From Dolomedes plantarius (taxonomy: Eukaryota > Arthropoda > Arachnida > Araneae > Dolomedidae): a stretch of DNA of 64,000 nucleotides. The stretch covers positions 183,248,374 through 183,312,373 of the forward strand of contig OU015496.1 in assembly GCA_907164885.2 (NCBI GenBank). The letters are read 5' to 3'. The notes under the pieces were generated by a model. The model saw nothing but the letters and a program-made list of their open reading frames with translations. It had not been told where the DNA came from and did not search any database. Each line of letters begins with the position of its first letter. Position 1 is the stretch's first letter. This document shows positions 1 to 11,100 of this stretch, piece by piece. The position numbers and the translations under genes were made by a program.

Positions 1-31
1 TTGCGAAGCTCTTTAAAAAATATGATTTCAT

Positions 32-1851
32 TTGTTCAACTTCGTGGATCCGGGACTTTGGAGATTTCGGGAGAGGCATTCCATTGTGTTCGGGAGAATC
101 AATGGAGAATCAAAGGCCGTGCCACCAGGAGTTTCTGATAACTGGCTTAAAACCGTTTGGACTACGTTAAGAGAAGGTTACGAAGACCATGAAATCTTCA
201 ACGCTGATGAAACTGGCCTATTTTATAAGATGACCCCGGATAGGACGTTGCGTTTCAAACATGAAATCTGCAGTGGTGGTAAACTTTCAAAAGAAAGGAT
301 AACAGTTATGGTTGCTGCAAATTTAACTGGAACAGAAAAATTGAAGCTTTTAGTGATCGGAAAATACGAAAAACCGAGGGCATTTAAAAATATAAAATCG
401 CTGCCAGTTGATTATCATTCGAATTCTAAAGCTTGGATGATAGGAGAAATCTTTGAAAACTCGTTATGGAAGTGGGACCAAGAACTTATTAAAGAAAAAA
501 GAGAGAATTCTTATTATTGTAGACAGTTGCCCAGCCCATCCTCCGGTTCAAGGTTTTCATCCCATTAAATTAACTTTTCTTCCTCCCAACACAACCTCCG
601 TATTACAGCCTATGGACCAAGGTGTCATTAAGTCCGTAAAAGTTCATTTCAGGAAGAACTTGATTCTACAGATCATCGACGATACTGAAAATAAGAAAAA
701 ACCGAAGATTTCAATACTGGACGCTATCATCATGCAAAAAAAGACGTGGAATAATTTTAAACCTTTAAGGCTGCCATGTACTAACCCCATTGGATTCGCT
801 CACCTCAATGTTAACCTATGGAGAAAATTTGTCCACGGATTGCCGACTTGGATTCAAAGATTTTTTTTTTTAAATTGTACTCCTCCATAGAGAAAGAAAT
901 TTTACATTTGTGTACATTTTTCGTTTTTTTTAAATGCAATTAATATTTTAAAATTTAAATTATTCGGGGAAAAATCTGATATAGTGTGTTTTAAACGCTC
1001 ATACCAGATTCATTCCTTCGGTGGACGAAATTTATAAAAGGAATCCTGTAGCGCTCTGCAGAAAAGTTCAAGGTATCTGACAATACCAATTTTATTTGAT
1101 TATTAGCATTTATGTACCTGTAAATAGTTAACAAAAATATATTTTAAATAAAAAATTTGGGGGCAGCGCTTTAACCCCCCCCTATAGAGAGAGAACCATT
1201 ACAATCCCTCAAAATGTCAATCCTAAGGGGTGTGGAATTCTCGAACTGTCAACTGGATTCCTCCCACGACAAGAGTCTGCAAGAAGAGGAAAAGGGAAAT
1301 ACGATTTTTTTTCTTCGTACATAGCAGCCTTAACGATTTCGAATTGTTTCCGGCATGCTGGTTTTCTTAGGGGTGAAAATCCTCTCATTTTTCAAGCTCA
1401 AGACGCTAGAGATAAAGTGCTTCAAGACTGGGCTCGAGATTTGCCAATTGAACAAGATTCACATCAGGAATATGAAGACATAGATTTGGCTCTTGCAACT
1501 CATGGGAATGTAATGGATGAAGATATTGTTGCAGGTGTAAATGCAGAGATTTCTGGCAGAAATGATGATATGGACGAAAGTGCCAGTTCAGAAGATCATT
1601 TCAACGAGTTTTCTTACCCGAGTTTAAAAGAAATGTTTCCAGCAATCAATACTGTTAATAAATTTTTAGCTTGCAATGACGATTTTGTGATGGATCCGAT
1701 AAAAAAAGCTGTCAAACAACTTGTCGCGATAACCGAAAATTCTCTTTTTTTTTTAAAAAAAAAACTAAACAAACGAATATTACTGACTATTTTTCAGCAA
1801 ATCAATGAACATGTAAAAACAAAATATTACATTATGTATGTACATTCATAA
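32..1851 (+). pseudogene. Tigger/pogo DDE transposase pseudogene
   Basis: Transposase remnant of the DDE superfamily. The first block contains NADETGLFYK, which carries the first catalytic Asp, followed by the KERITVMVAANLTG strand. The second block contains IIVDSCPAH with the second Asp and LPPNTTSVLQPMDQGVI with the third. The C-terminal block contains TISNCFRHAGF and an acidic tail. The first and second blocks are in different frames, so there is a frameshift near 490-505. The second and third blocks are separated by the MITE at 765-1333 and join in frame when it is removed. The DNA-binding N-terminus is off-window. The copy is not functional. Confidence 0.85.
765..1333. mobile_element. 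TTAA-flanked MITE, copy 1
   Basis: A 569 bp non-coding element bounded by TTAA at 765-768 and 1330-1333. Inside these are short inverted ends, GGCTGCCATGTACTAA on the left and GTACATAGCAGCC on the right. TTAA duplication is the hallmark of piggyBac-type insertion, so the element is inferred to be piggyBac-mobilised. A related copy at 30624-31184 has the same ends and interior, which fixes the boundaries. Removing the element plus one TTAA rejoins the Tigger transposase codons exactly. Confidence 0.85.
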
Positions 1852-2145
1852 TAGCTACATAATTTTATTCATTTTTCTTTTTAACGGTTTTAGAACTATG
1901 TATTTGAAAAAGTAAAAAAAAAAAAAACGTACTCATATGAAAATAAGCAGTGTGTTTTTTTCCCTGATTGAACGTGAACCTTTTAACCATTTTTTTAACG
2001 TCATGTTTCAGGTGTAAATAGAAATTATGTGACAATGAATTTGGTATTTCCAGCAGTTTTAAGTTATATATCGGATTTAAAAACTATCGATTATAAGAAC
2101 CAGTTTTTAAAGTCCCCTGGATGTTCTTATAAACGATTTGTACTG

Positions 2146-3325
2146 TATATAAAGCCAAATACCACTCACTCACTGACTATCACTGTATGCCTGAAACAAT
2201 AAGACATAGGAAGCTGAAATTTTGCGTTGGGTTTTCCTTATGCCCTTTGTGCATACTAAGATTTTTGAAGAATAAAATTATCCAACCTTTAAAGGTGTTA
2301 AAATGGGGGCCTAAATTCCCAAAATAAAAATAACAAACCTTTAACCCATATTTAATGGAAAATCACGCTCGTTAAATTACATGGTGAACTGCTTTGAGAA
2401 CACAATGCATTCGAATGAATCCTACATAAAGGTCAAATCATCTATTTTAATAACATTAAGACACGTCTTTTGGCAGACTACTCATCACATACGGTAGATA
2501 AGTTCGAAAGCAACACAATATATTCTTTTCTTTAAAAAAAGTTTACTTTCTACCCTGTTATCGAATATATTCTACAATCTACATTTGAGCAAAACTTTAT
2601 TTAAAGATTTACATAACTAACTGATAGGAAAGACTAAATAAAACTTTAAGATATGGTGTGTATTTTAACATTTTATGCGATTGTTTGTCAAATAATAGAT
2701 AATTATTAGCGTCAACGGAAAACGGAAATACGTTAATCGAATAGTTTTCCCGTTTTTTTTTTTTTTTTTATCATGTCTTTTTTCTTTTATTGTTCCACTT
2801 ACGACAAAATGATATTGTGCTTTAAGCGAGTGTAAAACGTCAACTGTGGAATTGACTGTTTTTATTGAAGTAAAACCTGCCGAGATTAAATGATAGTTTT
2901 TACAAAACAATTACGGCTGTATCAAAATAATGTATCATGTTAAGTAGTGTATTTCCATATTAAATTTTCAAAGTAAAGTTCTTCAACATATAAATTATTC
3001 AATACATTTAATTTTTATCCAGCTGCTCTAAAAGATAATAGATATAATAAACACAATATAATTCTGAGGTGGATGAACGAAAAGTTGAAATTAAATAGTT
3101 CTTCGTAAAAGCCATGGAAATGAACAAATTAAAGAGCTACTGATTAAGTGTATTTCACCTTAATTTACATACTTTTCAAACTTAAACAATTTTTGGCTGT
3201 ATTCCAAAAATTAGTTTTTCTTTAAAATCTTTACAAAAATTCCTATTTTTATATGGATTAAAAGACATACACATCTGACACCGTGTTCATCATCTGATAC
3301 AAAGTGACAGGTGATGTATATGTTA
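2146..3325. other. Non-coding, AT-rich; no confident gene
   Basis: No conserved gene is seen. A weak minus-strand exon candidate lies at 2803-2876 (described in the findings). The stretch at 3068-3275 resembles 37285-37510. The remainder is AT-rich sequence without recognisable motifs and is probably PDE intron or 3' flank. Confidence 0.5.
3068..3275. repeat. Interspersed repeat, copy 1 (pair with 37285-37510)
   Basis: The stretch shares a run of similar blocks in the same order and orientation with 37285-37510: CATGGAAATGAACAA, an AAGAGCT/TAGAGCT block, GTATTTCAC, GGCTG(T/C)ATTCCAAA and TTTGGATTAAAA-like ends. No termini or target duplications were identified, so the class is unknown. Confidence 0.5.
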
Positions 3326-4578
3326 CTAGCTTTATATACCCGGCGTTGCACGGGTGAACCCTTAATAAAGCTTACTTGTATGATATGTATATTTGTATTT
3401 TATGGCAATCTATACCCCTCTCCACTGGTCATCATCCCATCAGCATATTATAATACCCCCCCCATGCTAATGTCAGCATTAAAATGTTTCTTTCAATTTC
3501 GATAACCCACTGGATCCCGGCCCTTCGAGGAGTTTGAGGGCTTCCCCGTAAACCCTTATGAAAATCGCCGGTTTCATAAACAAAGAATTACCTGACGTTG
3601 CCCAGGATAATAAAAATGAATGGAGTTAACCTGAGCTCTAGATGTATACGTACTAACAACCGAAATATATACAATTAACACACACACCTTTCCACACTTC
3701 ATTTAATTAAGGTTGATCTCTCTCTTTTCTCCTACCACCAATTTGGTGTTCAAAATGGTGATATATAGGAAATATAAATTATTGGATTGTTTCTAGCATT
3801 TTTTTCAAAATCTAAAGCGAATGTCGAAAAATCGTGACATTGATCGTGTTTGTTACATTTAATCGTGTTTCTTACATTTTAAATCAAGAATCTTATGGAT
3901 ATCTGTTTCCTTCTTTGAGATATGACGGAATTTGTAAAAAACGCGTAAAAACACGTTTAGCCCCCCCTAACCCCCTTGGGGGCCGAATTTTGAAATATCC
4001 TTAAATTGGTTTTTAGGTATTCGTATTCCTTACATTTTAAAGCAAGAATCTTATGCATATCAATTTTCTTCTTTGAGATATGAGGGAATATGGGAAAATA
4101 CGTTTTGCCCCCTCCCCCCCCATGGGGGCCGAATTTCGAAAAATCCTGAAATTGGTTTTTAGGTATTTTTGTTCCTTACATTTTAAAGCAAGAATCTTAT
4201 GGATATCTGTTTTCGTCTTCGAGATATGAAGGAAAATGTGATAAAACACGTAAAAACACGTTTTTCCCCCCTCCCCCCCTTGGGGGCCGAATTTTGAAAA
4301 ATCCTGAAATTGGTTTTTAGGTATTCATGTTACTTACATTTTAAAGCAAGAATGTTATGGATATCAATATCCTTCTTTGAGATATGAAGGAATATGTAAA
4401 AAACACGTTTTGCCCCCCTTACCCCCTTGGGGGGCGAATTTTGAAAAATCGCTTCTTAAATGACGCCTTCAGCACAAAAGTAATAAGCTCCTAAAATTTG
4501 ATATCTGTATCTCCAATAGTTTTCGCTGGGCGTTGATACGTGTATGTATATATAAGTCAGGACTTCTTCCTTTATAGA
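3326..4578 (-). mobile_element. Non-autonomous Helitron with internal tandem repeats
   Basis: On the minus strand the 3' end is CTAG (plus 3326-3329) followed by T, preceded by the GC-rich palindrome CCCGTGCAACGCCGGG about 10 bases upstream. Helitrons end in CTRR after a short hairpin and insert between A and T. The 5' end is placed at a TC preceded by A, TCTATAAAGGAAGAAG at plus 4578; an alternative TC lies at 4584. There is no Rep/helicase coding sequence, so it is non-autonomous. Its interior is dominated by the tandem repeat at about 3780-4450. Confidence 0.6.
3780..4450. repeat. Tandem repeat of about 145-157 bp, roughly four units
   Basis: Units recur with the blocks CTTACATTTTAAA, AAGAATCTTATGGATATC, TTTGAGATATGA, a C-run followed by TTGGGGGCCGAATTTTGAAA, and AAATTGGTTTTTAGGTATT. 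The GCCGAATTT block starts near 3984, 4129, 4286 and 4433, which gives spacings of about 145-157 bases. The units have diverged from each other. They lie inside the minus-strand Helitron and are probably a family property. Confidence 0.75.
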
Positions 4579-5013
4579 TATAGATTTTGGGAAAATTGCG
4601 AAAAATCGACTTATTTCCTCTCTGAAAATTCTATAACAGAAATGCCCTGTCAAAGTTAAAAAACCGTTATCAGACCTACCTAACCCAAATGCCCCAATTT
4701 TTCTTTTTCTTACCCATTTGTTTATTTACTCAGGCAGTCATATAGTAATGCCTGTGTTATCCCTTTTCGCCGATTCGATGAAAATCTATTCTTGTGCTCT
4801 TGAAATACGACACTGTATATAATTCATTAAAAGTTGATAATACTTATTTTAATTAGCTCTCACTGTCTACCCTGATTCAACAAACCCCATTTAGAACTTA
4901 TTTTTTTAAAGTGCTCGACAACGGTTTTCGGATTGTTTTCTAACACTAGACAGACAAAAAAGTATCTTGGATGAAAACGCCTGAAAAAGTTATCCTTTCG
5001 AATGAAACTTCAC

Positions 5014-5169
5014 CTGTAGTATGAGGAAGCAGGTCTGAGTGTGGTGGTTCTCGAGGATAGGCGAGTGATACAGTTGATCCAAGCCACCGCCCGTCGACTT
5101 CAGGTAGTTATCGTTAACGCCTGGGTGAGCAACGTCGTGAGAGATTGCTGCAATCATCATGCATTTCAT
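5014..5169 (-). CDS. PDE exon: metal-binding HD motif
   Basis: This 156-base exon (52 codons, phase 0 at both ends) follows acceptor CGTTTTACTTTAG and ends at CAG before donor GTGAAG. It encodes MKCMMIAAISHDVAHPGVND, then NYLKSTGGGLDQLYHSP and ILENHHTQTCFLILQ. HD, HPG and ENHH are the expected second catalytic block. Position four of the HDxxHxG signature is Ala instead of Asp or Glu. If the donor were ignored, translation would stop seven codons later. The next exon was not found in 1-5013. Confidence 0.88.
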
Positions 5170-8100
5170 CTAAAGTAAAACGAATGATGATTTAAGAACA
5201 AAAAAAGTTTAAATGAAGATATAAAACATTTACGTTGCCTTAACCAAGATCGATTGTGTGTTTATATCAGCCAATTTATGGTCCCCGTGATATGTTGGTT
5301 CAACTTTACAATGGGGCTCAAGCGATATGCATTCAATAGAAATCGCAGAGGCGTCGAGACTCTATGTCGGGTCTAGGGAAAAGACACTTTGTCCTTGAAA
5401 CTCATAAAGGACAATATAATGATAATTTGAACTTTGAACCTGAAGAGCCTGATCTTTTTTATGACAGCTGGTCGAACTGATGGAAAAAAAAGGATAAAGG
5501 AATTTTGCGCAAGTTCATTGCAAAGAAACTTTCGGGAGCCGTTCGCTCCTATCAACAGGTCAGATATTAGATACATTTATATACCATAGAGAAGGTAGTG
5601 AAGAGAAAATTAGGTTATATAGTTTAAACTTGATACCATCTTGAAAGTTATTACTATGCTTCCTGAATTATTAACAAATATCCATGCTCTTCTGCCAGCC
5701 ATTCTTTTTAACCTTGTTAGAAGAGAAAGAAAATACTGACCCAATCGTAGAAGCATTCCCATCATTTAACTCTTTTAGTTTCATGTTTCAAACGCTCTGT
5801 TTGGTTTGGAGCGCTACGGTCAATTTTTTGCTACAAGGGGGATAATTAGACCGGAACCTACTGCTTAAAGCCAATTCCGAATGGCTACAAACGTCCATGC
5901 CAACGTGGGACTTGAACCCACAGACTTTGGCACCGAATGACAGCGCCTTAACGATTCAACCATCGTCCGGCGTGTTAAAACGTTCTGTAGCCCCAGTATA
6001 CTTTAGGAAAAGTTCGTGTGTTGTGCTGGGACTTACGCCTCATGGCCGGAACATTCCATACCAGGTACCTTCCTCCTCCTTGGATTCCCTGGTATGGAAA
6101 GATTTTTCGTCCTACGGATTTAACGTGCCTATGTACGAAGCAGCCACGAAGAGATGAGTTCATTGATTGTGAGTAAACATATAAACATTTTGCTTTTCAC
6201 TTTAAGCAAGCATTAAATCAGTTACATGGTACATTCATCATTTTATTATAAAATTTAAATAAAATTTTATTATAAAATGTCAGAAGTTTTTAAGCACCTG
6301 TAGACTAATGTAACTGATCGGAGTATGTTTACAATGGGTCTTCGTCACATTGATCAGTAAGTTTAGTGTATTAAATGCAGTTTCAACTTATGATGGGTTT
6401 ATGAGGGCGTAACCCCGTCGTTATTTGGGGATTATCTGTATATATACCGAAATATAGACATGAGGGACAGAAAAAGAAAATATCTTTTAAATTAACGAAA
6501 TTCACTTTTAATGGAGTGTTGAGATATTATTTAGTTTGAAAACAAATTCTATTCTCCTAGAAACCAGTTCTTGCTACTTGTGATAGGATTCTCCAGGAAA
6601 AACAGTCCGTTCTTCCTCAAGCATCACTCGGGGGAATTACTGTCTCATTATGTTGTACATTCTTAAAAAGATCTCGACGTCTGAATGGTGTATCTTCTTA
6701 ATGATTTAAATTTGGGAACATCCATTAGATACTATCATTTTAGAAAATGTCATTTCTTACAAGAAACAATGTTTGTCTGCTTTTGGTACTCACAGAATTT
6801 CGTTCGTGGAACTGTTTAATTATAACTGAACCTTAGGAACGTTATCATATTGTTTATTATATAACGTTTTATTTTTCACCCATGTCTAATAGTGAGAACT
6901 CAACAATCAAAACCACTTGTATTCTCAACACATAAAACCTGTCAGTGGAGAGATGCATCAGTGGGTTACAACTTTTAGATACAAGCCTTTTTGAATATCT
7001 CCCTGTTTGCTTGTATGCAAAATAATCTTAACAACCCTTAACAGATCTTTCATTTTCAGATGTACGTTCAATCATAAACTGTGACTGGTACTGGAGATCT
7101 AGCGATTCCACGTTCGAAGCATAAAACGTCCCACCAAACGGACACTTGAACACGTTTTTTACCGTTTAATGATCAATGAGATCTTACGTATTTGAGCTTT
7201 CAAACAACTTCATCCATAAAGCAAGAAAGATTAAAAAGGCTATGGAGGGAATACGGATTATCAATGGGAATCGAAAGATCGTCAGGATAACTGCATTTTT
7301 AAGGAGACTTTTACAAAAAATTGTAATGTTTTTAAACATGGGTTTAAATTGTACATTCCTAAATATTTTTTCCATTGCTGGTCAGTGTTACGTACTTATT
7401 CGTGTGTTTGCGATATACATTATAGAGCAAATAATGTCTAAATACAGCAAATCCAGTTTTCGATAGTCCGGTTCGTATATTACTTTTTATTTTCTTTATA
7501 AAGGATTTGGACAGTTGCTGTACAAAATAACAATGATTTACAACACAAATAGTTTTCTCGATGATACAAAAACTATTTTAGCAAATATCCTCTTTTCATT
7601 TGGAATGTTTTGAGATATTTTTGTCAGTTCTAAAAGGTTTAACTATTTATGTAAACTCTATGTATTCTAACATGTAAACTGAATTTCATCATTACATATC
7701 TTTTATATATAGTTTAGTTTTGAACAAAATTTAGGTATTTTCAAGTGTCCTGACTTTGTTAAACTAAAATTCTTACTTGAGTATAACTTTCTCAAATCAT
7801 TGGTTTTTATTTGATTTAACTATATTGCTATTAATTAATTTTACCCTTAGAATCCAAGAAATGTATAGTTTTAGATTATTAAATTTATTAAAGGACTGAC
7901 AGCCAGATTTGGATGAAAGCTCTAAATATTTCAATGAATCTCTATCCCTCTCATACCCACGCATACATACTATATAGTAGGTTGGTAAGCATGTATGCGT
8001 GCTAGAAGCAACATTTGCTGATTTTGAAAATGCCCTCTATGATTCGCATAAATTATCAGATAATTTAATTGATATCTAGGATTTCTGAAAAGGGACATCT

Positions 8101-11100
8101 AGAAAGCTAGGCGCAATGCATTTCTGTTACAATAGTATATCATGGCAGTTTGAGCAATCGTCACGAAATATGTACATTATAGCAAATGCGGAAGGGGCGA
8201 AAAAATAAGCCTTGTAATCTCGAATTGTGGAAGATCAATAAAATTGGGTTGCAGTGCCCTGCATGTGTCTCGTGACTCGGAATGTAATATTCTGTTATTC
8301 CCCAGGTGTTCCAAATGTCGCGTACGCACGCTAGAATGTTGCATTTTCCCAGTCAAACACTTAGAATTGGTTATAAGCTTCATGAATAAATAGGTGCTAC
8401 TATGTCTAATTTGTGCCGGTAAATACGGAATAATATTTCAGAGTTCAACATCAAGCCTTAGTTTACTATCGTTTGTTGAATCAACAATACAGAGAATAAT
8501 GAAATTCGAAAACGCTTAAACTTCGCACAGCATCTCGGGATGTGGTATAAATAACTATAGTTGAAAGATTTAGGTAGTATCTTATGTTTAAAGATTTTGA
8601 AACAACGTTATCCTCATTTTTCCACCTATTTTAAGCCATTGCGACATAGCGCCGGAAATGAAACTATTTTTTTCTCTGATGGATGATGTGGCATGATTAA
8701 ATTTTTTTATTTCAATCTTGGTGGAATATTGTAAATAGGGAAATTTTGATCTTGGAGAATAGCTGTATTAAAATTTTGGACAAATATACATGTTTGGGTT
8801 CGCGAAGTTTTTTTTTTCTGAAAACTCCGAATAAATATTATCCTGCCGATTACCAAAAATCTGTTTTGTTTAAAAACTGTTCCCTAGGGTCCATCTCACA
8901 ATACCTCTGTATAATTAACCGTATCGGGAACCGACAAATTTTTTAATAACAGGAGTTTTATCTGGGTTTTTTTTTTTTTTTTGGGGGGGGGGGCAATTAA
9001 ATAGATCAGTAATCCAACTTCTGATAGCAAAAAATTCCTATCAATAACGAACCCTCGTCTTTTATTAGACGAAAACGCTGGGCTCCGTTAACCACAGTTC
9101 TACATAAGACCACTACTGTAGATGAAATTTGGTATTTCTTGGCAAACTGCCCTGGTAATGCGTTTTTTAATTACATGTATTACCGGGGCAGTCTGCCAAA
9201 CCGCTAGTTAAAACCAAAATTTAAACTTGTGGTTTAGTTTTAACTAAAAGAGGTAGCTAAATTTAAATATTCCAAACCAAACTTTTTGAGGTTTAAAAAT
9301 ATGTTTTCTTTAGAAAACAAGTTGCTGAATTTGTAACACAATCTTACGGTATGTCCTGGTCAACCGAAAAAAGTCTCTTTATACAGAGATGACTTCGGTC
9401 AGCGAAGTTGTCTCTGTTTAAAAATAAGTTTCGAAGTTGCGCCTAGTTTGCAATTTTGACGGGGCTTGTTGGTGAAGTACTATACAGTGAAATTAATAAG
9501 ACATTTAGAAACGTTGTTATGTAATGAAGTGAACGTTTTAGAAATGAGTATTGACAGAAAAGAAGAAGAAAAACAGTGAATAAATATGGACTCAAAATTT
9601 TTCAATCTTTCGACTCGAATCCCAGTTAAAAAGGTTATTTTTTGTCTACGTCACTTTCCCTGTTGTCGATTGAATCCTTTTCTTTAAAAAAATTTAAATC
9701 CACTAAGAAGAAAGAACTGTTGAATCAACACAAAGGTAATGGTCGAATGCTTGGTAAAAAAAAACTTAAAGGTTTGAGTGTTTTGATCTCTCTCTCTCTC
9801 TTTTTTAAAAATTAAATAATTTTTCATTTATTTTATTTTTTTATTTTTTTATTTTTTGAAAAAAATTAAACCGTGACAGGATAATTCACCCACTCCTTTC
9901 AACAACGTCATATCTCAAAAAACAAGATTTTTCAGGAGAGTGATTTGAAAGTTAAAAGTACATTGAAATGTATTGAAAATAAATTTTAATTCTGCTCTCT
10001 AGCGGCTAAATATTGAGCGATGAGATATAACGATCTTGCAGGAATATACTACTTTTTCAGGGCATACTGAAAACAAGTATAACTAAAAATCGCCGATTTT
10101 TGAGGTATGACGTTGTTGAAAGGAGTGCGCGAATTGTTAAAAAGATTGAGCCATGGCAATAACGTAAACTCAGGCAAATGATTATACCTTTAATTTTATA
10201 TTTCTGTAATCATTATCTTTGTTTCGATTGAGTCAAAATACAGAGGCTGTTCGCACATTCTTAGACGATTTTGGTAAGCTGTAATAAAAAATCGTTTGCT
10301 GCAAAAGAAATAATTGCAATTGTACTATGTTTTTAAAAGTCAAAATTATCGTCTGCGGCTTGAAAGTTTTGTTTTTATTCAAAATGGCGTTTTTAACAAA
10401 GCAGTGGTTCGAAGGCTACATTTATGCTCTTTCCGAAGAGAAATATGCATACTCCGTTATCCAAAAACGATGTGAGAGTCATGGTTTTGTGATATCTAAA
10501 ACGTCGATAGGTAATATCGTCAACAAGAAAGGAAAAAAACGTCAAATTGGAGCCTCAAGGGGAACAAAAATTCCAAACAAGTATCCAAGGAAAAAACGGA
10601 CATCTTCGACTATTGCAAAGGTACGTTGTTTAATGTTAAAAGAAAATCCCCCTAGTCAAAGGACAGTTCCAAATCATTAAAATGCTCGGTGTCCACTGTA
10701 AACAAAATGATAAACGTTGATTTAAATCTTAAGAAAGCGAAAAAACACAATGTGCATCGTCTTCTTCCAAATCATATCGCTGAACGCAGGACACGGTGCA
10801 GAATTCTATATGAGAAACACTTATCCAAAGAAAGATGGAAAACAATTGTCACAATGGATGAATCATGGGTGTATTTAAATGATTGCAACAAAAAAAGAGC
10901 CATTTATTATCATAAAAGGAGAGAAAAAAATTTAAGTACATGGTTCAAAGAATCGAAAGAAAGTTTTTCTAAGTGATTCATGATTGTTGCTGGTTTTTCT
11001 TATAATGGCAAGTTAAAAATAAAGAGAGTGGAAAAAAATGTCAAGATTAACTCCAAATACTATCAGGAACATATTTTATCGCCAATTTTTCTGAATGAAA

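Larger units (their letters stand above)
1..2145 (+). mobile_element. Tigger (pogo-like) DNA transposon, 5' part outside window
   Basis: A degraded pogo/Tigger element. The transposase reading runs from the left window edge to about 1800. The 3' end is called at the CTG that precedes TA at 2146-2147, because the reverse complement there begins CAGTACAAATCGTTTATAAG, which has the CAGT start typical of pogo ends next to a TA target. The left inverted repeat is off-window, so the terminus cannot be paired here. A 569 bp MITE is inserted in the transposase. The element lies in the minus-strand PDE locus, probably within an intron or beyond its 3' end. Confidence 0.75.

Noticed and set aside
3780..4450. 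Regularly spaced repeats that could suggest a CRISPR array
   Set aside because: Units are about 150 bp, diverged and eukaryotic, and they lie within a Helitron.
4860..4945. Minus-strand continuation LENNPKTVVEHFKKISSKWG as the next PDE exon
   Set aside because: Entry phase does not match the preceding exon, the intron would be about 70 bases and the peptide is unlike the PDE catalytic domain.
7958..8002. Inverted ACGCATACAT / ATGTATGCGT
   Set aside because: Only 10 bp arms, no duplication or copies seen; chance is likely.
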